DNA from: Lycocorax pyrrhopterus obiensis
Taxonomy: Eukaryota > Chordata > Aves > Passeriformes > Paradisaeidae
Reading direction: 5' to 3'
DNA: 64,000 nt
Assembly: GCA_014706295.1 (NCBI GenBank)
Contig: JACSVZ010000005.1
Span: 18,950,172-19,014,171, forward strand
The translations under genes and the position numbers were made by a program. The notes beneath the pieces are model-generated. The model saw nothing but the letters and a program-made list of their open reading frames with translations, had not been told where the DNA came from and ran no database searches. Within the stretch, counting starts at the first letter, position 1. Every line of letters begins with the position of its first letter. Below are positions 56,001-64,000 of this stretch, piece after piece.

Positions 56001-57946
56001 TTCAAGAACTTTATTAGTTGACATATGGTCTGGTTTTATTTTCAGACATTTAATCCCGAGCTGCCAGCCCTGGATATGAGCTTGATGGAAACTCCCCCTG
56101 GTATGGAAAATGTAAGAATAAGATTTACTTCTGTGGTGGGGAAGGCGAATGTGGTGCTGGGAGTTGAATCTTGCTTGATGTACCTCAAGGGTGGGAACGG
56201 GGTTGGTGGCACAGGGTGACACTGCTGGTTCATCTCATCCAGCTGATCCAGGGTTTCAATTATCAGCGTTGGCATGTCAGAATTTAAGAGGGATCTCAAG
56301 ATAATTTCCAGTCCTACATTCCTAGTGCAGCCATACACTCGGAATGCCTGTCTGAAGACTGGAGGAAAAGTACTAAATGAAAATTGTAATGCAATACACT
56401 GTAGTTGTTCTGAACATGGTTGTATGAGATTTCCTCTGAAGATATACAAAAGTTCAGCACAAACTTAACTGCTCTTGGTCCAGTTCCTAAAATTGATTCA
56501 TACTATTAAAAAAAAACCCTTTCAAGTGTTATTTTTGTTGTAGTCCTGAAATAATATTTAAATTAGGATTTCCCAGTCAGAAGAGCTTAGACTACAACTG
56601 ATGTAAAATGCAGCTGCGTTTAAGCAGTGCCTGCAAAATTTAATTACATGATGAAATGATGTTTAACTGTTACCCCAATGAGACCGATTATGATAAAGCT
56701 TCTGGTTTGGAAGGTAAAACAAATATTTGTTAGTCAGAAGCTTGTTTTGTTTAGTAAGTAAAGTTCGTACTTCACTTTGCCTCCTTTTGAGAGCTCCTGT
56801 GTGCAGGCCTTTGTGTGCAACAACAGGCTCATTGCTCAGTTGCTCCATCTCTCTTCCCTTTTCCTTTCACATCTAATTCTATTAACCAGTCAGTAAAGAC
56901 TTCCATTTTGTTATTGTTAAACATTCTGTCCTAACTCTCTGTCTGCCTTGTTTCAGATGGCAAACTTGGCAGAGAGCACTGAATGTCTGGGAGCAAGTGA
57001 GAGGGAAACAGCAGGAAGCAAAGGTGGGCTGGAAGGAACACTGAGCGCTGTGGCAGCTCCACACTCTTTGAAAACTGTATATTGAAATAGAATTGTTGTA
57101 GCCTGTAATATCTCCTTCTTAAGCTTTTTGTGAAGACTACAACGTTTCACTGATCTTGAAGCTGTGCCTCAGTCTTAACAGGCCCATCCTGTTTTTCAGA
57201 TAGAAAAACCCATCCTGGTTTTTCACACAGAAAACGTAGGTCCCATCCTGTGTCCTTTTTCACATGGAAATGTGACACGAGTGCCACAGTGGGGAGCAGA
57301 ACTGCAAATGTCCTTGTGGCAGTATCTCCCACACAGGCTGTGATCCCCCCAAAGGCAGAGCTGCTCAGGTTACCACTGCAGTGCTGCCATTGCATGCTGT
57401 GAGACTCAGGGGCTTGGAGTGGGCTTCAGGCACTGATGTTTCCAGGTACAGGGGCTTTGGCTTCATTCTGACAGCCCTGGGTGTAGGGTTTGTCCCGTCC
57501 CAGCTTGGGCTTTCCTGTAGTACACCAAATTTGAAGCAACCTTTCCAGATTTCCTTGCCTTGAATAAGAGCCCTCAACTGGTGAAACAGTTTTAACTGTT
57601 TGTTTTTCCCTCAGATATGCAGCTGATCCAGTACAGGGCCAACCCTCTGCTTTCCTTATTTGAAGAGCTGCCTTCAGGTGAAGCTGCAGGGAAGGTGGAC
57701 GATCCAAAAGACTTTCTGCTGCCTCCCCTGGAGGAGAAACCTGCTCTCCAGCCTCCATCAGCCAGTGAAACCATTGTGCCACTTGCAGCTCCAGCAAGCC
57801 AGGCCGAGCCTCTAGACGCTCTGGGAATGGGTGATCCGCCTCTCCTCTCAGAAGATGGGAATGGAGAGTATAAACTGTTTCCACTCCTGCTTCTTAGTCC
57901 TGTTGCTAACTTCATAGATGAGGCCTCTGAGATAGAAAGTTCTTGA
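43871..57946 (+). CDS. HSF3: Heat shock factor 3, stress-responsive transcription factor, 13 coding exons
   Basis: Nuclear factor that trimerises and binds nGAAn heat shock elements. Thirteen GT-AG exons total 1674 nt (557 residues plus stop). Residues about 23-126 form the winged-helix HSF DNA-binding domain ([38 protein letters not shown]). HR-A/B coiled coils span exons 4-6 (about 127-205), followed by a basic KRKR nuclear signal (about 210-214). Exon 10 holds the HR-C-like [20 protein letters not shown]. Exon 13 encodes a C-terminal segment ([18 protein letters not shown]) resembling the end of HSF2. The body matches chicken HSF3 as I recall it, but that protein (about 467 residues) ends in exon 12 by reading into the intron; the same end is possible here. 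The ATG has A at -3 and lies in a CpG island. Introns not listed separately show nothing I can support. Confidence 0.94.
44012..45153 (+). other. HSF3 intron 1
   Basis: The first 330 bases are still CpG island; the rest is ordinary sequence without a recognised element. Confidence 0.7.
45154..45262 (+). CDS. HSF3: HSF3 coding exon 2
   Basis: Residues 48-84, DNA-binding domain including the recognition region ([14 protein letters not shown]). Donor GTAAGC. Confidence 0.95.
45263..46912 (+). other. HSF3 intron 2
   Basis: 1.65 kb with no repeat or gene that I can support. Confidence 0.7.
46913..47040 (+). CDS. HSF3: HSF3 coding exon 3
   Basis: Residues 84-126, end of the DNA-binding domain ([22 protein letters not shown]). 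Ends in phase 0 before GTATAG. Confidence 0.95.
47041..49937 (+). other. HSF3 intron 3
   Basis: The largest HSF3 intron (2.9 kb). It contains an antisense CR1 fragment at 48207-48376; nothing else recognised. Confidence 0.75.
48207..48376 (-). mobile_element. CR1 LINE 3' end, antisense
   Basis: Reverse-complement CR1 landmarks: AATGGTTTGAGTTGGAAG, CATGGGCAGGGACACCTCCC, TTGCTCCAAGCCCCATCTAA and GTGCCAGTGCCTCAGCACCC. A common avian CR1 subfamily, diverged. Confidence 0.92.
49938..50062 (+). CDS. HSF3: HSF3 coding exon 4
   Basis: Residues 127-167 plus two bases: HR-A heptad repeats ([20 protein letters not shown]) used for trimerisation. Confidence 0.93.
50916..50991 (+). CDS. HSF3: HSF3 coding exon 5
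   Basis: Residues 168-193: HR-B coiled coil ([20 protein letters not shown]). Confidence 0.93.
51656..51717 (+). CDS. HSF3: HSF3 coding exon 6
   Basis: Residues 194-213: end of HR-B ([15 protein letters not shown]) and the basic VKRKR nuclear signal. 62 nt. Confidence 0.92.
52152..52233 (+). CDS. HSF3: HSF3 coding exon 7
   Basis: Residues 214-241 ([20 protein letters not shown]), the linker after the trimerisation domain. Donor GTAAGT. Confidence 0.92.
52523..52656 (+). CDS. HSF3: HSF3 coding exon 8
   Basis: Residues 242-285: acidic [11 protein letters not shown], then [20 protein letters not shown]. Confidence 0.92.
53451..53696 (+). CDS. HSF3: HSF3 coding exon 9
   Basis: Residues 286-367, a low-complexity regulatory segment with [20 protein letters not shown] near its end. 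246 nt, AG acceptor after CATTTT. Confidence 0.92.
53697..55381 (+). other. HSF3 intron 9
   Basis: 1.7 kb. Its middle (about 54370-54800) looks like a possible antisense LTR. Confidence 0.6.
54370..54800 (-). mobile_element. Possible LTR, antisense (tentative)
   Basis: On the minus strand the block begins after a purine run (GGAGGGAAGA, then TGTTGG), and near its far end has GCACAATAAACACTTTGCAT, a poly(A)-signal arrangement seen in retroviral LTRs. No target-site duplication or second copy was found, so both family and limits are uncertain. Confidence 0.35.
55382..55487 (+). CDS. HSF3: HSF3 coding exon 10
   Basis: Residues 368-403: HR-C-like helix ([20 protein letters not shown]). Ends in phase 0 before GTGAGT. 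Confidence 0.93.
56046..56111 (+). CDS. HSF3: HSF3 coding exon 11
   Basis: Residues 404-425 ([20 protein letters not shown]). 66 nt, phase 0 at both ends, so skipping would preserve the frame. Confidence 0.9.
56957..57023 (+). CDS. HSF3: HSF3 coding exon 12
   Basis: Residues 426-447 plus one base, ending AGSK before a GTGGGC donor. If the donor is not used, the frame continues for 20 codons into the intron and stops at 57083-57085. Confidence 0.88.
57615..57946 (+). CDS. HSF3: HSF3 coding exon 13 (terminal, HSF2-like tail)
   Basis: Residues 448-557 and stop. TTTTTCCCTCAG acceptor with matching phase. MQLIQY...[12 protein letters not shown] resembles the HSF2 C-terminal segment (QLIQYTAFPLL). 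It is rich in proline, leucine and acidic residues, as in HSF activation domains. Confidence 0.82.
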
Positions 57947-60900
57947 ACTCATAGAACATGTGTAACTGGCTTAGTGCTGTGGAATAACCACCAAAGGAGT
58001 GGAGCAGCAAAAAGTGTGAGCTTGGTCCTCACCTGCTTCCTGGGGACCCTGTTCTGTGCAGACTAATGGAAGTTCTCTTGCTGCAAGCAGGGAGCACATC
58101 TGGGACAACTGAACACAAGCTCAACAGCAACAAGAGCTGGTGGAGTAAAGGCACCAGACAGAGGGGAAGAACAACAACCCTGTAAACATACCACAGTGTA
58201 TTCCATAACTTTTTATCCAATATTCTTATTGCGAGAGGAAATCTGTTTGTATCCTGTTTGTAAAGTTTGGCCGGGTTTTTTTGTTGGGGGGTGGTGTTAG
58301 TTTTTATTAGCTGGATAGTAATGTGATGTGTAATATTTTGAACCTGGGTTTTACTCTTTGGAGAGCCTGCTTCAATAGGTGGCTTGCCTACTGTTTGGAA
58401 TTAAGTTGTTTTTAAATTTTGTTTTTAATTTGAGATTTCTTTTTTGATAGTTACTGGCTACAATTGTTTGCATCTGCTTAGATCACTTTCGTACTCCTAG
58501 ATTTGCTCCTAGGTATAGGGAACATTTTTCCTATGGAAAATGACATTTTAACTGCGGAATATTATTTTTTAACACGCTAGCACACATCCATTGCCCCGGA
58601 TTGTAGGAGTTGTGGTAGGAAGTGCTTGCCCCCCTGTGTAGCGCTGATTTCTCATGCACATTGCATGGCAGTTCTGGGGTAACCTGCCCCCAGTGCACAG
58701 GTCATGTGTCCTTGGAGATGGTCAGTAGGACTGATTCATGTTTAGCAAAGGCCAGCAGCTGCCCCTGAAATGAAAAGGGGAGCCCTGGGGTGCCTTGCAC
58801 TGACACAGGGTGTCGCATTAAGGTATCTCTGTGCTGGTAGCAGCTATTGTTCCCTGCCCCTGGATGGACACCAGGCTTCACGCTGCAATTTCTACCCGTG
58901 GAATCTTAAAGCCAAATTAACCAGATGCAGCTGAGTCTTTTGACAACAAATTACATACACTAGTGTCTGCTTCATCAAAAAGTCTTTTCCCAAAGTTTCT
59001 TTTGGCACTGTTTCCCAAGTTCTCTGAGCAGCTGTACTGTGGAGCCCAGCCTCGGTGTCAGTAGAGCAGCAAGTTCTGTGCTAGTACCAAGCATGTCATA
59101 GCCTCGCCAGCCCACACAAACCTGCCGCGTGCTGAAGCGACAGCAAACTGCTGGGGCTGCAAGAGGCCTGGACACAGGTAGAAACCTCCTTGGATAATAT
59201 CACCTGATATTCCTACCAGCACAGTTACTTTAAATTTTTTCCAGTTTTAGGAATTCAGGCTGCCTACAAGCTTTGTTCTCTCTAATGTTCCTGAGCTAGT
59301 AAGTGCTGAGCTCTTTTATATTCAAGAATCCAAGGTAGATAATCCGAAACCTGCTAGATAATGCATGTTGCCTGTGCTGGCCTGACTTTGTCGGGTTTGT
59401 GCTTCACTGTCAAATCTCTGAGTTGCAAAGGAAGGTCCTGCTCCTGAGTGTGTAACACCTTCAGTGTCATTTTATTTCTGTGCTTCTGTACCTGTTCTTA
59501 CCTCGTGACCCTTCTAATTTCCATCTTTTGAATTGCCTTTTGTCAAGTTTGTCTTATTCAAGCCTTCACAGTCTTTCTTTCGCTGACTTCTTGAGGCCAA
59601 GGGCTGAATAGTCTCAAGTTTTCATGAGCTGAAGGGAGAGGGGGAGGTGAGCGTGTTGCATCTGTCCCAGGTCAGGTTTGGTTTAATTCCTTCCCAAAGG
59701 CCACAGTTTTGCCGAGAGTGAGACAGTGAAAACCAGACTTTTCTGGTGTGCTGTTTGACAGCACCATGCAGACAACAGAGTTCTTTGGGAGGTTGATCTG
59801 CACCTCTGACTCCCTGCGCAGGTTGGACTGTAATTCCTGTTATGGAGTAGTGTCATGTTCCTCTGTCACAGAGTCCTCTCCCCTCAGTGCAGCTCACTGT
59901 CAGATACTGGGTCTGAGTGCATCATGGGTTTTTAATACACTTTCTCTCTTAAGAAGTTAAGAAACCAAGGCTTAAAAAATTGCAAAAAAAAAAAAAATTG
60001 TGCATCTGTGTGTCTGGTTTATGTACTGGGAAAAGTATTTGTGCAACTTTCTTAAGAAAGATTGCAATGGAAAGGGGAAGACTGAATAGCAAGAAAAACC
60101 CACATGCTGAAGTAATTAAACTCAAGAATTGCAAAAGCATTACTGTGTTTCTTGTACGTTCTTTGTGTGTGTTCCTGTATGTGCCAGCGTTTCCCAAACC
60201 TGTTTACTGATTTTTCCAGAATTAAGAGTTTTCTTGCTCCTGGGGCGCGGTCTAATGACGCAGCTGCTGCTGGTTCAGGAATAACTAGGGTGATGAGGAA
60301 AGCCTAGTGTCTGTTTCCAGAGCCCAGGAGAAGGGCACCTGGGACTGGTTTTTCAAAAGAGATGATGTGAAAGTACAAAATACCATGTGTGCTAAAAAAT
60401 ACACCAGATATAGTGCACCTGTGCACGTTCTCAGTAGGCAAGGTCCTCAGCTCCATAAGGTATGGATTGAAATATTTACTGGAGATAATAGAAGGAAAGA
60501 GGGAAGAGCCTAGATTATCTGTAGCATCAGGCAGACCCCGGATCCAGACATGGCACCCTCTGCAGACCCTGCCTGGGGTAACTGACACTGTGGGCATTAC
60601 AGTTTGTGTGGGATTTTCCTAGAAGTAAGGAAGTGTTCATCCACTGCCAAGAAAAAGGATCTTTATACAGAACATGCTGCTCTGCTTCAGGATAAGGACA
60701 AGGACACGGCAGTGGGGTTGGCACGTGGAGCTGTGGACAGACTCCTCTGCTATGACAAGCTGGCTGAATCTGTCTGCAGCCCAGTGCTCCTCCAGTGCAG
60801 TGCAGCTGCTGCCCAGCCTGTGCCTGAGGGCCAGCAGCCAGGCAGTGGTCACCAGCCCCCATGTGCCAGGCTGGGTGGGGGCACTGCAGCCTGATGCGTC

Positions 60901-61483
60901 ACCAGTTTGTTACCTGCGACCACAGGGGCCTCACTGTAGCAGCAGCTTCCTTCCTTCTCCACATGGCTGCTGCACTGGCTCCTTGGCTTTATCATTCTGT
61001 GTCTGGGGAGGAAAGATTGCTCTTCCTTATCGTTCACGTGCTGGGAATTCACAGAACACTCCCAGGCGTGGTGAGTGCAGAATGACAAAGTGCCAAGTGC
61101 CCCTCTCATGCTCCTTTCAGATCTACTTTTGCACTGTACCAACCCAGCCCTCCCCACACCGACCGTGAGATCCCTGCCACCAGTTCATATCTCCTGTGTG
61201 CTTGCTAACAGAGCTTTCCAGAATACAAGAAAAACTGATTTTGCTCTGTCTCTCCTGGGCTGTGTGATGCCACCTCATCCATCCATGCTCAGAATGTTTT
61301 GCTGTCTCCTAAAACAAGATCGTTGTTTTGAAAAGTAGTATCATGATATCACAGATGCCCAAAGCAGAAGTAAGGGGTTGCTGCCGCAGTCACCTTAGGT
61401 ACAGGGCCCTGGTCCTGCATTGTATAAAGGACAAGACTTTTCCTGGCACTGTTCCCAATCAAAAGGGTAAATGTAAATATGTG

Positions 61484-61489
61484 AATAAA
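61484..61489 (+). promoter_or_regulatory. Possible HSF3 poly(A) signal
   Basis: Canonical AATAAA on the HSF3 strand. It would imply a 3.5-kb 3' UTR, which is long, so confidence is low. Confidence 0.25.
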
Positions 61490-61567
61490 TATCTACACAT
61501 CTTTTTTAGTCACACAGTTTGAATTTCAGCTTCCTGGTTGGTCCAGATCCCACTAGTGATACATTCC

Positions 61568-62152
61568 TGTTGTGTTTTCACCCCAGCCAGCAATCGAGTC
61601 CCACGCAGCCACTCGCTCGCTCTCCCACCAGTGGGATTGTGGAGACAATTGGAAGGGTAAAAGCTGGAAAACTTGTGGGTTGAGATAAAGACAGATTAAT
61701 AGTGAAAGCAAAAGCTGGCACATAAGTAAGGAAAAACAAAGGATTAATTCACTGCTTCCCATGGACAGGCAGGTGTTCAGCCACCTCCAGGAGAGCAGAG
61801 CCCCATCACATGTAATGGTAACCTGGGAAGACAAACACCATCACTCCATATATTCCCCCCACTTCCTCCTTCTTCCCCCCAGCTTTATATACTGAGCACA
61901 ATGTCATGTGGTATGGTCAGTTGGGGTCACCTGTCCTGGCTATGTCTCCTCCCAATCTCCCATGTACTCCCAGCCCCGTCACCACCGTGGCCATGAGAAA
62001 AGCAGAAAAGGCCTTGGCTCTATATAAACACTGATCAGCAATAACAAAATCATCTCTATATTGTCAACCTTGTGTTCAGCACAAATCCAAAACATAACCC
62101 CATATTAGCCACTGTGAAGACAATTAATTCTACCCCAGCCAAAACCAGCACA
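61568..62152 (-). mobile_element. Avian endogenous retrovirus solo LTR, antisense
   Basis: On the minus strand it runs from TGTGCTGGTTTTGGCTGGGG to AAAACACAACA, i.e. TG...CA ends, about 585 bp. A CTATATTGTCAACCTTGTG segment and TTTATATACTG, as read on the plus strand, are familiar from a very common avian LTR family. No gag, pol or env sequence adjoins it, so it is a solo LTR. The flanking bases do not form a clean target-site duplication. I cannot name the subfamily with certainty. Confidence 0.82.
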
Positions 62153-63075
62153 GTCTCCTTTTGACTTAGTTCAAGAAAATGTAGGCTTCTGCCCTCCTCC
62201 AGCAAGCTCTGTTCCCTGAGAAGGAGTTTCAGTGATTCAACCTTAACATGGTCTTTTCCTCCCTTGAACTAAGAAGTATGTGAACACTTCAGCTTCCACA
62301 GCAGCTTTTCCTGCTTCTCCCTATCCCAGTGGCTGCAGGCTGGAGTGGCATCTCATGGGAAATTTCTGATGAAGGAATACAGGGCCACAAGGGAGGATTC
62401 CACTGTGCTATAGCAGACCCAAACTGTGTCTCACTATCACTACAGCACAGCTATGTCCAGATCAGCAACTGGGATTTGGTTGGCTGCATTGAATTAGTCT
62501 GATTACTTGTATTTGAGGACAGGATGTTGAATTTGGGTGTAACAACAGCAAAGGCTCATTTCAATTCAGCTGAATGCAACAAAGCAGAGGAGATTCTTTC
62601 ATTGGAGTGGAAGAAAAATTGAGAGCTGTAGAAGACAGCAAAAGGCAGTAAAATCCCTTGAAAGGGATATTTCAATAGAAAACAGATACTTCTCTTAGAC
62701 AGGGCTAGAGCTCAATTACTAATTATAGAGATTAACTATAACATTTAATTAATAATACATCATTTCATTTAAGAAACCATGATGTAATGGTCTCAAAGAT
62801 TTTCTACATTGACGGGTTCCTCTTTTTCTCTCTGGGCATCTCCATGTTCACCTGTTTCCAAAGCAGTCTGAAGGCACTGCAAGGATGTATGGCCCCAATC
62901 AGGGCTTGTAATTGAAAGCAATTAATCAATTAAACCATGCAGCTAAATTGCTCTGTGAGAAGGGAGGATCCATCTGTGAGATGCAGTGGGATTGGTGGTC
63001 TAGGTGTCTTCAGCTCCTGGGAAATTTTTGGGTTTAGATTTGTATACCTGAATTCCCCATCTCTTAAATGTGGTA

Positions 63076-63130
63076 CAGTGATATAGAACATTTCAGTTGG
63101 AAAGGGCCTACAACAATCATCTGTCTCACG
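63076..63130 (-). mobile_element. CR1 LINE 3' end fragment, antisense
   Basis: TAGAACATTTCAGTTGGAAA and GGGCCTACAACAATCATCTG are a CR1 3' end in reverse complement. Only about 55 bp remain. Confidence 0.75.
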
Positions 63131-63661
63131 CTGGTAATGTAAAAATTTAAGGTGTTTCATGAACCTTAACTTAAAATATAGTGGTGGGTGTCACAGAAGC
63201 TAGTGAGAAAGTGAATTGTGAGGACCAAGATGGTTCAGCTCCTTACGAATTCTCTCTCAGACCTGCGTGTGTGTAATTGCGTGTTAAAGCTTCTTCATCA
63301 GAAAGCAGTACAAGGAGGAAAAGAGGAAGAAGTGGTTGCTTAGGAATCAAAAGCAATAAAGGAAAAAATTCAAAAAACAGAAGGGGGGAAGCATACTCAG
63401 CAGAAAATACGAAATAGAGTAGAAGTAATTTTTTAACTTTCCTCTTCACACCCTTGCTTAGGGTTTCTGCTCTGCCCACGCTTCTGACAGTGGTCACTGA
63501 GACACTTGTTTTCTGATAAAGAGGAAGAAAAAACGACCAGCTCTTGTCCCGGACGCTCAGTGACAGAGTGAGCACAGGCAGGAAAGTGTTCCTGATTTAC
63601 CCCAGCTTGGGGAAAGCGGGTCAGTCTGGCTGGAGGGGGAGCAGCCGTGTCCCCGGGAAGG

Positions 63662-63716
63662 ATGGAAACGCTGCTGCGAGCAGCTGTGCTCGTGAGTTCC
63701 CTTCTCCACTGCCGAG
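63662..63716 (+). CDS. VSIG4: Probable VSIG4 exon 1 (signal peptide), gene continues beyond window
   Basis: An ATG in strong context (A at -3, G at +4) encodes METLLRAAVLVSSLLHCRG, a typical cleavable signal peptide. It ends in phase 1 at a GTGAGT donor, the layout usual for immunoglobulin-superfamily genes, where the first Ig exon starts in phase 1. No Ig domain is inside the window. The VSIG4 name (macrophage complement C3b/iC3b receptor) rests on synteny: Vsig4 adjoins Hsf3 in mouse as I recall. Confidence 0.6.
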
Positions 63717-64000
63717 GTGAGTCTGGTCTGGGCACGGGCCCCTGCCCGGGGCGGCCCCTGCCCTGCACTGGGGTGTCGGCGTGTGCTTGGCAGGGGTGGC
63801 TGTTTCGGGAAGAGAGATATGGCAAAAAGGCCAAGTCTGTGCGCTGCTGGCTTGGAGCTCCAAGTGTTTCAGGTCCAGTGGCCACAGAGTGCAACAGTGC
63901 ACGAGGCCGTGGAAACACTGCCCACAGACACGGAGGACAGAGGTCCCACACATTTGGTGACAGTTATTTCATGGAACACAAAGGGTCTGATTAGTGCTTG
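63717..64000 (+). other. Start of the putative VSIG4 intron 1
   Basis: Follows the GTGAGT donor. The open frame that runs on through it is GC-rich read-through and shows no Ig features. Confidence 0.55.

Larger units (their letters stand above)
57947..63661. other. HSF3 3' UTR and HSF3-VSIG4 intergenic region
   Basis: It starts with the HSF3 3' UTR. A candidate AATAAA lies at 61484-61489, 3.5 kb after the stop; I did not pick out an earlier canonical signal with confidence. Further contents are an A run near 59985, a solo LTR at 61568-62152, an A/T-rich TAAT block around 62710-62775 and a CR1 fragment at 63076-63130. Short open frames here lack family or splice support. Confidence 0.65.

Noticed and set aside
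63433..63951. 172-codon minus-strand open frame over the VSIG4 exon
   Set aside because: GC-rich shadow frame with no splice or domain support, opposite to a well-formed signal-peptide exon.

Overview
The window is vertebrate nuclear DNA from a bird, most likely a passerine. It has multi-exon genes with GT-AG introns, a GC-rich CpG-island promoter, several CR1 LINE 3' ends, an avian-type solo LTR, and one short SINE whose head is tRNA-Ile-like and whose tail is CR1. That composite is, to my knowledge, typical of passerines (TguSINE-like). All gene calls come from splice-site-by-splice-site reading of the sequence and from remembered family features; nothing was searched or computed.

Layout: (1) 171-4939, minus strand: a four-exon GPR83-like peptide GPCR of 420 residues, best matched by synteny to GPR165. 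(2) 4940-21838: about 17 kb of intergenic DNA with the SINE and no convincing gene. (3) 21839-40445, minus: hephaestin (HEPH), 20 coding exons, 1153 residues, with every expected copper ligand and a C-terminal membrane anchor. (4) About 43.2-44.3 kb: CpG island with a CRE, a CCAAT box and GC boxes, lying between the divergent HEPH and HSF3 genes. (5) 43871-57946, plus: heat shock factor HSF3, 13 coding exons, predicted 557 residues. (6) 57947-63661: HSF3 3' UTR and intergenic DNA with an antisense solo LTR and a CR1 fragment. (7) 63662-63716, plus: a signal-peptide exon ending in a phase-1 donor, most likely exon 1 of VSIG4, which continues beyond the window.

The order GPR165-HEPH-HSF3-VSIG4 matches the X-linked block I recall from mouse (Msn-Vsig4-Hsf3-Heph-Gpr165). 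In birds this block is autosomal (chicken chromosome 4, passerine chromosome 4A). The genes do not form one pathway: an orphan GPCR, a ferroxidase for cellular iron export, a stress transcription factor and a macrophage complement receptor. The points most worth a second look are the HSF3 C-terminal exon that extends the protein past the chicken form I remember, the possible shared HEPH/HSF3 promoter, the passerine SINE, a perfect 13-bp hairpin, and a homeodomain-motif cluster in a GPR165 intron.
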